A stretch of 64,000 nt of DNA, taken from contig NZ_WHNP01000003.1 in the NCBI RefSeq assembly GCF_009362735.1, positions 286,819 through 350,818 on the forward strand, in the 5' to 3' direction. The notes under the pieces were generated by a model. The model did no database searches. It was not told where the DNA came from and was given only the letters and a program-made list of their open reading frames with translations. Numbering within the stretch: the first letter of the stretch is position 1; each line of letters opens with the position of its first letter. The position numbers and the translations under genes were made by a program. Positions 56,820 to 64,000 of the stretch are shown here, in pieces. This DNA is from Paraburkholderia franconis. GTDB lineage: Bacteria > Pseudomonadota > Gammaproteobacteria > Burkholderiales > Burkholderiaceae.

Positions 56820-57809
56820 TCAATCCGCCGTGCGGGTTTCGAGACCGCTCTGCGCGGCGCTTTCGCTGCCCGCTGCCGCCGATGCCTCATCGCGCGGCGA
56901 GCCTGCCGTTCGATAAGGAATGCGCGAAGCCGCCTTCGCCTTGCGCCGCTGCGCAACGAGCCGCCGCGTGCGCCGGTCCTGTCCGTAGCCCTGGCTGATC
57001 CGGTCGATGACGATCGCGAGAATCACGATCGCGATGCCCGCCTGCATGCCCTTGCCGATGTCGAGCGTCTGGATGCCCGCGAGCACGTCTTCGCCGAGTC
57101 CGCGCGAGCCGATCATCGACGCGATCACGACCATCGACAGCGCCATCATCGTCGTCTGGTTGATGCCCGCCATGATGCTCGGGCGCGCGAGCGGCAACTG
57201 CACGTTGACGAGCAATTGCCAGCGCGTCGTGCCGAACGCGCGCGCCGCTTCGACGACGTCGGCATCGACATGGCGAATGCCGAGATCGGTGAGACGGATC
57301 AGCGGCGGCAGTGCGTAGATGATCGTCGCGAGAATCGCGGGCACCTTGCCGAGACCGAACAGCATCAACACGGGAATCAGATACACGAAGCTCGGAAGCG
57401 TCTGCATGATGTCGAGCACGGGCAGCAGCGCGCGCCGCATCCACGGACTGCGCGACGCCCAGATGCCGAGCGGTATGCCGAGCACGACGGACAGCACGGT
57501 CGCGACGAGCATCAGCGCGAGGGTTTGCATCAGCTTGTCCCACAGCCCGAAGCAGCCGATCACATACAGCAGCAGCACGAAGAAGGCCGCGATGCCGATG
57601 CGCCGTGTCGCGTTCATCGCGAGCAGCCCGACGGCGACGAGGATCGACCACGGCGGCGTCGCGCGCAGCGCCCCTTCGAGCGGCACCAGCACGTCGCGCA
57701 AGACGGCCGTGCTGAAGTCGTGAAAGCTGTCGCCGTACGCGGCGACGAACGACTGCACATGATCGTTCACCCAGTCGGCGATCGACAGATGCAGGAAGAT
57801 CGAGTTCAT
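56820..57809 (-). CDS. proW: Quaternary-amine ABC transporter, permease (ProW-like)
   Basis: A 329-residue permease with about seven hydrophobic segments: DKLMQTLALMLVATVLSVVL, MQTLPSFVYLIPVLMLFGLG, and a typical ATPase-contact loop VEAARAFGTTRWQLLVNVQLP. Start at 57809 has GGAGGG 7 nt upstream. The C-terminus is an Ala/Arg-rich cytoplasmic tail of about 50 residues. It lies between the binding protein and the ATPase. Confidence 0.93.
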   Translation of the reverse strand: MNSIFLHLSIADWVNDHVQSFVAAYGDSFHDFSTAVLRDVLVPLEGALRATPPWSILVAVGLLAMNATRRIGIAAFFVLLLYVIGCFGLWDKLMQTLALMLVATVLSVVLGIPLGIWASRSPWMRRALLPVLDIMQTLPSFVYLIPVLMLFGLGKVPAILATIIYALPPLIRLTDLGIRHVDADVVEAARAFGTTRWQLLVNVQLPLARPSIMAGINQTTMMALSMVVIASMIGSRGLGEDVLAGIQTLDIGKGMQAGIAIVILAIVIDRISQGYGQDRRTRRLVAQRRKAKAASRIPYRTAGSPRDEASAAAGSESAAQSGLETRTAD

Positions 57810-57850
57810 GATGAAACCCTCCGATGCTTCATGACGCGTCGCTGCGACTC

Positions 57851-58891
57851 TCAGGCGCCGGCGAGCGCGGACTGGACTTTCTGCGCGACGTCGGTCGGCA
57901 CCCAGGCCTTCCACATCTCCGGATGCTCGCGCAGGAATTGCATCGCCATCGTCGGGCCGTCAATCTTCTTGCTCGTCATGTCGAGGATCGTCTTGTTGAG
58001 AAAGTCCATCGGGAAGCTGACTTTCGAGTACGTGTCCATCAGTTGCGGCTCGGCCTGATAGAACGGCGTCGACACGCCGACCTTCAGATGCGACACGAGA
58101 TACGACGATGCGCATTGCGACGCGCTGTTGTCCGCGCGCAGCGTGTCCCAGCACTTCTGGCTGAACGGCGGCATCTTCAGCTGGACGAAGCGGTACTTCG
58201 CCATCAGCGCGGCGGGCTCCCAGTAGTAGAAGAGGATCGGCTTGCCGCGCTCGTAGGCCGACGCGATCGCGGCGTCGAGCGCTGCGCCCGTGCCGGGGCG
58301 GAAGTCGGTGTACGAGTCGTCGAGATTCAACGTCTTCAGGAGACGCCGGTTCACGCGCTCGCAGTCCCAGCCCGACGGACAGTTCAGGAAGCGGCCCTTG
58401 CCAGGCTCTTCATCGTCTTCGAACACGTTCTTGTACTTCGGCAGGTCCGTCACCGAAACGAGGTTCGGCGCGAGCGGCTTGATGTTGCGCTTCGCGTCGC
58501 CCTTCACGACATACTCGGGCACGAACCAGCCTTCGTTGGTGCCGCCCGGCAGCGTGTCGCCGAGCAGCTTCACGTGGCCATCGGCGACGGCCTTTGCGAT
58601 GATTTCCGAGCGGCCCGTCCACTGCTCGGACCACACCTGCAGATCGTCGCGCGACAGCGCCGTTTCCGTCGCGGCCGTGTTGCCGGGCACCGTGTCCGTC
58701 TTGCAGCCGTAGCCCTTCTCGGTGATGAAGCGCAAGACTTCGGACGTGAACGCGCCGCTTTCCCACGTGACGCCCGCAAACCGCACGGGCTTGCCGCTCG
58801 AACACCAGTTGCCGGCATGAGCGGCGGCCGGCCATAACGCGCTGGCCGCAAGCGCAACCGTGGCGGCGCGCATCAGGGATTTGATCTGCAT
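57851..58891 (-). CDS. proX: Quaternary-amine ABC transporter, substrate-binding protein (ProX-like)
   Basis: A 346-residue periplasmic OpuAC-type protein. Signal peptide MRAATVALAASALWPAAAHA; mature GNWCSSGKPVRFAGVTWES and WSEQWTGRSEIIAKAV, GWFVPEYVV, FYYWEPAALMAKYRFVQL. Trp and Tyr residues suited to a cation-pi cage are abundant. Four Cys in pairs suggest disulfides. Cargo could be glycine betaine, choline, carnitine or proline betaine; the neighbouring enolase-superfamily gene suggests a catabolic betaine. Confidence 0.9.
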   Translation of the reverse strand: MQIKSLMRAATVALAASALWPAAAHAGNWCSSGKPVRFAGVTWESGAFTSEVLRFITEKGYGCKTDTVPGNTAATETALSRDDLQVWSEQWTGRSEIIAKAVADGHVKLLGDTLPGGTNEGWFVPEYVVKGDAKRNIKPLAPNLVSVTDLPKYKNVFEDDEEPGKGRFLNCPSGWDCERVNRRLLKTLNLDDSYTDFRPGTGAALDAAIASAYERGKPILFYYWEPAALMAKYRFVQLKMPPFSQKCWDTLRADNSASQCASSYLVSHLKVGVSTPFYQAEPQLMDTYSKVSFPMDFLNKTILDMTSKKIDGPTMAMQFLREHPEMWKAWVPTDVAQKVQSALAGA

Positions 58892-58975
58892 GGTTGTCTC
58901 CGTTTATGTGATTCGGACTTGGGCGCTGTCGTGGAGCGCCTTCGGGTGATGCGTTGCTGCTGCGGGCCGGTAGCG

Positions 58976-60139
58976 TCAGCCGTAGGTGCTGCGCACGCTG
59001 AGCGTCGCGGCGAGGATGTCCTCGTCGATCGACAGACCGAGGCCCGGCGCGTCGGATAGCGTGATCCATCCTTCGCTGTCGATATCGATGGGATTCCTCA
59101 GCATGAAGTCGCGGCGCTCGATCGACCATTCGGGCGGGTCGTACGGGAACTCGATGAACGGCGCGCTCGCGGCGCCCGCCGTCAGATGCAGGTTCGCGGC
59201 GAGCCCGACGCCGTTGCCCCACGTGTGCGGCGCGAACACCTTGCCGCGCGCCTCGACGGCCTGCGCGAGCTTGCGCAGGCCTTCCATGCCGAGCGAGCAC
59301 GCGACGTCCGGCTGGAACACGTCGAGGCAATCGCGCGCGAGCAACTGATCGAACTCGTAGCGCTCGCGCGTCATCTCGCCGCCGGCGATGCGCAGCGCTG
59401 GTGACACCGCTTGACGCAGCCGCGCGTGGCCGTCGTAGTCGCCGCGATGCAGCGGTTCTTCCATCCAGTAGACGCGATGCTGTTCCAGCTCGCGCGCGAC
59501 GGCGAGCGCCTCGTCGAAAGTCCACGGCGCTGCGGTGTCCCAAGGCATGCGCCAGCCCTGGTTGCAGTCGACCATCAGTTCGAGCCGGTCGCCGACGGCT
59601 TCCCGCACGGCGGCGAGCACCGCGAAATCGTCCTTCAGATGCGCGCGGCCGAAGCGGATCTTCAGCGCCGGAAAGCCACGCTCCGCGACATGCAGCGCCA
59701 GTCGCGCCATCTCGTCGGGACGGCGATGCACGCCGCTCGACGCATACGCACGAATCCGCCTGCTGCGGCCGCCCGCCATCCGCCAGCACGGCTCGCCACG
59801 GATTTTCCCCGCGAGATCCCACAGCGCGATATCGAGCGGCCACGGGCGGCCGGCGTGAAAGCCGATGTTGTCGAGCACGGCGCTGTGGCGCGCGAGATCG
59901 AGCGGATCCGTGCCGATGAAGAGATGCTGATAGTCCGCGAAGCCGTACATCGCGTCGCCGGAACCGAAGCCGACACGGCCCGCGTCGTCGTGCACGCGCA
60001 CGATCGTCGCGGGAAATTTGCGGCGGGGCTGGCTATCCCAGGACGCGGGGAACGGCGGATCGAGCACCAGTTGATGATGCGTCACGTCGATCCGGGTGAT
60101 CCGGGCCGTCTGCGCGGCCTGGCTTGCTTCACGATCCAT
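58976..60139 (-). CDS. Enolase-superfamily enzyme (mandelate racemase subgroup)
   Basis: A 387-residue enzyme with enolase-type capping and barrel domains. Metal ligands: D191 (LMVDCNQGW), E227/E228 (YWMEEPL) and E255 (IAGGEMT). A His-Asp dyad appears in FQPDV (D278) and FAPHTWGNG (H305), as in mandelate-racemase-type acid-sugar dehydratases. The second-strand motif is KIR (160-162), not the usual KxK or KxH. It is first in an apparent operon with the quaternary-amine transporter (84-nt gap) and divergent from a MocR regulator. It may dehydrate, racemise or epimerise the imported compound; the substrate is unknown. Confidence 0.87.
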   Translation of the reverse strand: MDREASQAAQTARITRIDVTHHQLVLDPPFPASWDSQPRRKFPATIVRVHDDAGRVGFGSGDAMYGFADYQHLFIGTDPLDLARHSAVLDNIGFHAGRPWPLDIALWDLAGKIRGEPCWRMAGGRSRRIRAYASSGVHRRPDEMARLALHVAERGFPALKIRFGRAHLKDDFAVLAAVREAVGDRLELMVDCNQGWRMPWDTAAPWTFDEALAVARELEQHRVYWMEEPLHRGDYDGHARLRQAVSPALRIAGGEMTRERYEFDQLLARDCLDVFQPDVACSLGMEGLRKLAQAVEARGKVFAPHTWGNGVGLAANLHLTAGAASAPFIEFPYDPPEWSIERRDFMLRNPIDIDSEGWITLSDAPGLGLSIDEDILAATLSVRSTYG

Positions 60140-60292
60140 CAGGCGTCTCCTCCTGTGTCGACGGAACTGGATGCTTGGCAGCTACCCATCCCATGCTGAA
60201 TGCCGCAGTGCCGCATGCAAAACGCTATGCAATGCATATCGAACGGCAAAGAATGACGCCATGCTATGAAGCCATTGCGGGCAACTCAATCG

Positions 60293-60304
60293 CTTCAATT
60301 GAAG
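60293..60304. promoter_or_regulatory. 12-bp palindrome in the divergent MocR/enzyme promoter
   Basis: CTTCAATTGAAG is a perfect 12-bp palindrome, in the AT-rich 249-nt gap between the divergent enzyme operon and MocR gene. Nearby CATTCAATTTCAGG (about 60314) repeats part of it. This is a good candidate operator for the MocR regulator, which often binds in such gaps. Confidence 0.45.
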
Positions 60305-60388
60305 TAAATGACCGCATTCAATTTCAGGATGTGCGGTGCGTATCATCCGAATGACACAACTCAACAGACTCACGGAGACCGTCGCATC

Positions 60389-61819
60389 ATGGCGATGAAT
60401 GCCTGGCTGCCGAGAATCGAGGCGGGCAGCGAGCCGAAATACCAGGTCATTGCGCGCGCGTTCGCGCAGGCCATCATGAACGGGCAGTTGCCCGCCGGCG
60501 AGAAGTTGCCGCCACACCGCTCGCTCGCAAGCGAACTGCACGTGACGACGGGCACGATCAGCCGTGCTTATGCGGAACTGGAGCGCCAGGGGCTCGCGAA
60601 TGCGCGCGTCGGCGACGGCACGTATGTCGCGCAGGCGCGCGGCCGCGAACTGCAGCCCTTGGGCAACGGTCATGCGGCGCAGCGCGCGGGCGCGAACGGC
60701 GCGCCGCCGCTGATCGATCTCGGCCAGAACGTGCCGCAATCGACGGACGAGGCGGCCGCGCTGTGCGCGGCGCTCGCCGACATCGCCACCGACCAGCGCC
60801 TCGCGACCGAACTGCTTCAATACGCGCCCGAAGCAGGCTCGATGCGCCATCGCCTTGCGGGCGCGGCGTGGCTCGGGCGCGCGGGCAGTCCGGCGAGCGC
60901 CGCGCGCGTGCTCGTCACGCAGGGCGCGCAGCATGCGCTCGCGTCGGTGCTGCGCGCCGTCACGCGGCCGGGCGATACGGTGCTCGCCGAAGTGGTCAGT
61001 TATCCGGGGATCATCGCGCTCGCGCGGCAATTGCGGCTGCATCTGGTCGGCGTCGAGATCGATCAGGAAGGGCTCGTGCCCGCGGCGCTGGAGCTCGCGT
61101 GCAAGTCGCTGCATCCGCGCGCGATCTTCTGCGTGCCGACCATCCACAATCCGACGACGGCGACGATGTCGGGGCCACGCCGCGACGCCGTCGCGGAAAT
61201 CCTGCAACGGCACGGCGTGCTGCTGATCGAAGACATCGTCCCGGCGATGCTGCTGGAGTCGCCGCCCGAGCCGCTGTCGGTGCGCATGCCGGAGCAGGCG
61301 TTTCTGATCGCGGGCTTGTCGAAATCGGTCGCGCCGGGTTTGCGCGTCGGCTATCTGCAGGCGCCGAGCGCGTGGTGCTCGAAGGTCGCCGCCGTGATCC
61401 GCAGCGACTGCTGGATGACGGCGCCGCTGATGGCCGAGATTGTGTCGCGCTGGATCGAAAGCGGCGAAATGGAGCAGCTCAACGGCTTGCAGCGCGCGCG
61501 GATCGACGCGGAGCACGCAATCGCCAACGACGCGCTCGCGGGCATCGCGTACCGGCACGCGCCGACCAGCTCGCATCTGTGGCTCGCGCTGCCCGAGCCG
61601 TGGCGCGCGGCGGAGTTCGCGGCGGCGCTGCGCCAGGAGGGCGTGCTCGTCAAGACGGCCGACAGCTTCGTGATCGGCCGCAACGCCGCGCCGCATGCGA
61701 TCCGTATCTGCATGAGCGGCGCGGCGTCGCTCGATTCTCTTGCCCGCGGACTCTCGGCGATCCGCACGACGCTGGAGCATGGGCTCGAGAGCGGGATGGC
61801 GGCGTCGTATGCGCCTTGA
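60389..61819 (+). CDS. MocR-type transcriptional regulator (GntR + aminotransferase domain)
   Basis: A 476-residue regulator. N-terminal GntR winged helix (QVIARAFAQAIMNGQLPAGE, HVTTGTISRAYAELERQGL) and a C-terminal aminotransferase-like domain with PLP lysine K312 in IAGLSKSVAPGLRVG. MocR proteins use PLP (or a bound amine) as sensor and generally control the adjacent divergent operon, here the enolase-superfamily/ABC unit. The ATG at 60389 is chosen (GGAG upstream); in-frame ATG at 60395 is also possible. Confidence 0.92.
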   Translation: MAMNAWLPRIEAGSEPKYQVIARAFAQAIMNGQLPAGEKLPPHRSLASELHVTTGTISRAYAELERQGLANARVGDGTYVAQARGRELQPLGNGHAAQRAGANGAPPLIDLGQNVPQSTDEAAALCAALADIATDQRLATELLQYAPEAGSMRHRLAGAAWLGRAGSPASAARVLVTQGAQHALASVLRAVTRPGDTVLAEVVSYPGIIALARQLRLHLVGVEIDQEGLVPAALELACKSLHPRAIFCVPTIHNPTTATMSGPRRDAVAEILQRHGVLLIEDIVPAMLLESPPEPLSVRMPEQAFLIAGLSKSVAPGLRVGYLQAPSAWCSKVAAVIRSDCWMTAPLMAEIVSRWIESGEMEQLNGLQRARIDAEHAIANDALAGIAYRHAPTSSHLWLALPEPWRAAEFAAALRQEGVLVKTADSFVIGRNAAPHAIRICMSGAASLDSLARGLSAIRTTLEHGLESGMAASYAP

Positions 61820-61951
61820 GCGCCTTGTGCGCTTTCCTCGCGGGCGAATCGCGGGATCGCTGGAAAGGAATCACACAGCAAGAAGCGGAGCGCACGGACA
61901 GGCCGAAATCGCGACCATGGGCTTCTCGTCATCGCGTCACGGAGCCCCCCG

Positions 61952-63220
61952 ATGCGTTCCCGCCTTCCCCTTTTTCGCTCGCCCATCGCTGGCGTCAGCT
62001 TGTCTGCGTCGTTCCATCAGCTCGCGTGGTCGAACCTGATCGCGCAATCCGCCGAACAGATCAGTCTCGCCGCGGCGCCCCTCGTCGCCGTGTTCACGCT
62101 CGGCGCGACGGCCCGCGATACGGGGCTTCTGCAAACGGCGCAGACGCTGCCGTTCCTGTTGCTGTCGATACCCCTCGGCGTGGTTGCCGACCGCCGCTCG
62201 CGCCGCACGCTGATGGCCGTCTCGGAGAGCGTGCGCGCGCTGGCGATGGCGTGTGTCCTGCTGCTCGTGCTGTCGCATGGACTGACGCTGCCGCTGCTCG
62301 CCGTGCTCGGCTTTCTCGGCGCGACGGGCACGGTGGCGTATAGCGTCGCCGCGCCCGCATTGGTCCCCGCGCTCGTCACGCGCAACGCGCTGCCCGCCGC
62401 GAACGGACGCATCGAGCTCGCGCGCAGCGTCGCGTATTCGGCGGGGCCGGCGTTGGGCGGGCTGCTGGTCGGCTGGATCGGCGCGGGCTGGGCGTATGGC
62501 TGCGCGGCCGCGCTGTCGGCGCTCGCGGCCGCGTTGCTTGCGGGTCTGCGCGAGCCGCCGCGCGCTGTCGGCGCCGCGCGTCACTTCATGGCCGAGTTGC
62601 GCGAAGGCGCGCGCTTCGTAATCGGCGACGAGTTGCTGCGGCCGATGCTCGCAACCGCCGTGTTCTTCAACATTGGCTTCTTTACGTTGCAGGCGGTGTA
62701 CGTGCCGTACGCGGTGCATCGGCTCGGCCTGAGCGCGTCGGCGATCGGCGTGACGCTCGGCGCGTATGGCGTCGGCATGGTATGCGGCGCGCTGGCCGCG
62801 CCGTCCGTCGCGCGGCGGGTGGCGTTTGGGCGCACGCTGATCATCGGGCCGTTTTGCGGGCTGGCCGCTTCGCTGACGATGGTCGCGACGCTTGCCGCGC
62901 CGTCGTTCTGGCTCGCGGCAGCGAGCTTCTTCTTGCTCGGTGCGGGGCCGATCATGTGGACGGTCGGTTCGACGACGCTGCGTCAGGCGATCACGCCCGC
63001 GAACATGATGGGCCGCGTGTCGGCGCTCAACAGCACGGCGACGTATGGCGCGCGGCCGCTCGGCGCGCTGCTGGGCGCGGCCGTTAGCGCGCGCTTCGGG
63101 ATGGACGCCTGCCTCGTCGTGGCCGCGCTCGGCTTCGTCGCGCAGGCGTGGATCATCGTGATGTCGCCTGTTGCGCGGCTCGCGCGGATTCCTGACGGCG
63201 TGGCCGTGCTGTCATCGTGA
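61952..63220 (+). CDS. MFS transporter (EntS-like exporter family)
   Basis: A 422-residue protein with about 12 hydrophobic segments. The MFS loop motif is in IPLGVVADRRSRRTLMAV, and LARSVAYSAGPALGGLLVG is in helix V. Resembles the enterobactin-exporter-like MFS_3 family; the substrate is unknown. It follows the MocR gene by 132 nt on the same strand, but a shared function is not indicated. Confidence 0.85.
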   Translation: MRSRLPLFRSPIAGVSLSASFHQLAWSNLIAQSAEQISLAAAPLVAVFTLGATARDTGLLQTAQTLPFLLLSIPLGVVADRRSRRTLMAVSESVRALAMACVLLLVLSHGLTLPLLAVLGFLGATGTVAYSVAAPALVPALVTRNALPAANGRIELARSVAYSAGPALGGLLVGWIGAGWAYGCAAALSALAAALLAGLREPPRAVGAARHFMAELREGARFVIGDELLRPMLATAVFFNIGFFTLQAVYVPYAVHRLGLSASAIGVTLGAYGVGMVCGALAAPSVARRVAFGRTLIIGPFCGLAASLTMVATLAAPSFWLAAASFFLLGAGPIMWTVGSTTLRQAITPANMMGRVSALNSTATYGARPLGALLGAAVSARFGMDACLVVAALGFVAQAWIIVMSPVARLARIPDGVAVLSS

Positions 63221-63251
63221 TCCGCGCCGTACGACTGCTTTCCACGAGCCG

Positions 63252-64000
63252 TCACTCCTTGCCGAACTCCTTCGCCGCGCGGGCGATCGCATCGGCCGTC
63301 GCGCCCGCGTGCGCTACGGATACGAGGTGGCTCGACGGCGTCTCGACGATGGTCGCGCCGATCCGGTGGGCCATCCAGCGCTGGATTTCCGGCGATACGG
63401 CGCGGTCGCGCGTCGTCACGATGTACCACGACGGCTTGTAGCGCCACGCGGCTTGCGTCACGCGCTCCTCGAATGCCTTGCCTGCAATCGGCTGCTGCGC
63501 GGCGACGAGCACGCGGGTGAGGTTTTCGGGCACGTCCGCGGCGAAATCGCTGTGGTACTTCGCCGGGTCGAGCCACAGGAAGCCGGTGGCGTCCTTTGTC
63601 ATCGCCGAGCCGATGGGCATTTGAGGGCCGCGCTTGAGCACATCGCCGGTCGATTCGCCGACGTCGGGCGCGATCGCCGCCACATAGACGAGGCCGACCA
63701 CCTTCGATGCGTCCGGTCCCGAACCCGCCTCCGTGATCACGACGCCGCCCCACGAATGACCGACCAGCACGGTCGGCCCGGATAGCCGGGCGAGCACGCG
63801 TCGGGTTGCGGCGACATCGTCGGCGAGCGACGTCAGCGGAATCTGCACCGATGCGACGCGGTAGCCCTTCTTTTGCAGCCGCTCGATCACGCCGTTCCAG
63901 CTCGATCCGTCGACGAACGCGCCGTGCACGAGCACGATGTTCTGCACGGGGCCGCCCGGCGGCGCGGAATAGGCGGCGGCCCCGTGCAGAACATCGTGCT
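63252..64000 (-). CDS. Alpha/beta hydrolase, 5' end not reliable
   Basis: A hydrolase with oxyanion region NIVLVHGAFVDGSSW, nucleophile elbow VGHSWGG (Ser), and C-terminal Asp/His regions (TTRDRAVSPEI, PSSHLVSVAHA). The reading frame is open to the window edge. GTG at 63947 has no ribosome site, and in-frame sequence continues upstream (HDVLHGAAAYSAPPGGP). This family often has a signal peptide before the NIVLVHGA segment, so the real start is probably beyond the window. A 26-bp inverted repeat overlaps this part (listed separately), so the N-terminus may be an artefact or rearranged. Confidence 0.75.
   Translation of the reverse strand, partial: HDVLHGAAAYSAPPGGPVQNIVLVHGAFVDGSSWNGVIERLQKKGYRVASVQIPLTSLADDVAATRRVLARLSGPTVLVGHSWGGVVITEAGSGPDASKVVGLVYVAAIAPDVGESTGDVLKRGPQMPIGSAMTKDATGFLWLDPAKYHSDFAADVPENLTRVLVAAQQPIAGKAFEERVTQAAWRYKPSWYIVTTRDRAVSPEIQRWMAHRIGATIVETPSSHLVSVAHAGATADAIARAAKEFGKE
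63931..64000. repeat. Perfect 26-bp inverted repeat at the window end
   Basis: 63931-63956 and 63975-64000 are exact reverse complements across an 18-nt spacer. The right arm on the plus strand codes the same VQNIVL start as the hydrolase on the minus strand, and it runs to the last base of the window, so the arms could be longer. It may be a divergent duplicate of the hydrolase gene, a rearrangement point, or an assembly fold-back. Confidence 0.8.

Overview
The window reads as a stretch of main chromosome from a high-GC betaproteobacterium, most likely Paraburkholderia or Burkholderia. This rests on protein sequences and gene order recalled for that group (ribF-ileS-lspA-coaBC-dut, clpS-clpA near icd and a cold-shock gene, nadABC, rpmBG-radC, fkpB-ispH, livJHMGF), on a second EF-G gene away from the str operon, and on a divergent helix-turn-helix citrate synthase and family III CoA-transferase. 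No database search was run. No rRNA, tRNA, CRISPR array, prophage or intact transposon was seen.

Layout. 1-5.1 kb is accessory metabolism: a citrate synthase carrying a DNA-binding domain (cut by the window edge), a CoA-transferase with unusual domain order, a GntR regulator, an aldo/keto reductase and a secreted glycine-rich protein. 5.6-11.3 kb is a peptide-type ABC transporter with both ATPases fused in one chain and a Tat-exported binding protein. 11.7-17.7 kb holds a Ni/Co permease with a cupin protein, EF-G, a DUF192 protein, a tiny Lys/His-rich exported protein and RluE. 18-25 kb holds icd, a multicopper oxidase with a small Cys/His-rich secreted protein, cspA and clpSA.

25.2-44.8 kb is dense housekeeping sequence: dut, a flavin-dependent oxidoreductase, coaBC, lspA, ileS and ribF leftward; purN, an RNA methyltransferase, an MscS channel, a desaturase, nadA and nadC rightward; nadB, rpmG, rpmB and radC leftward; fkpB and ispH rightward. 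45-50.4 kb is a complete branched-chain amino acid ABC transporter. 50.5-55.8 kb has a GNAT/argD pair, a ferredoxin-type reductase, an SDR gene carrying what looks like a transposon-end remnant, a small membrane protein and RsuA.

56-61.8 kb is the most system-like accessory block: an enolase-superfamily enzyme apparently co-transcribed with a quaternary-amine ABC transporter (proX, proW, proV) and divergent from a MocR (GntR/aminotransferase) regulator. It looks like an uptake-and-conversion unit for an unidentified substrate. An MFS exporter follows, then an alpha/beta hydrolase whose 5' part lies in a perfect 26-bp inverted repeat reaching the last base of the window. Nothing here is clearly an undescribed defence or mobile system; the best leads are the betaine-type block, the transposon-end hairpin inside the SDR gene, the terminal inverted repeat and a few leader or operator structures.
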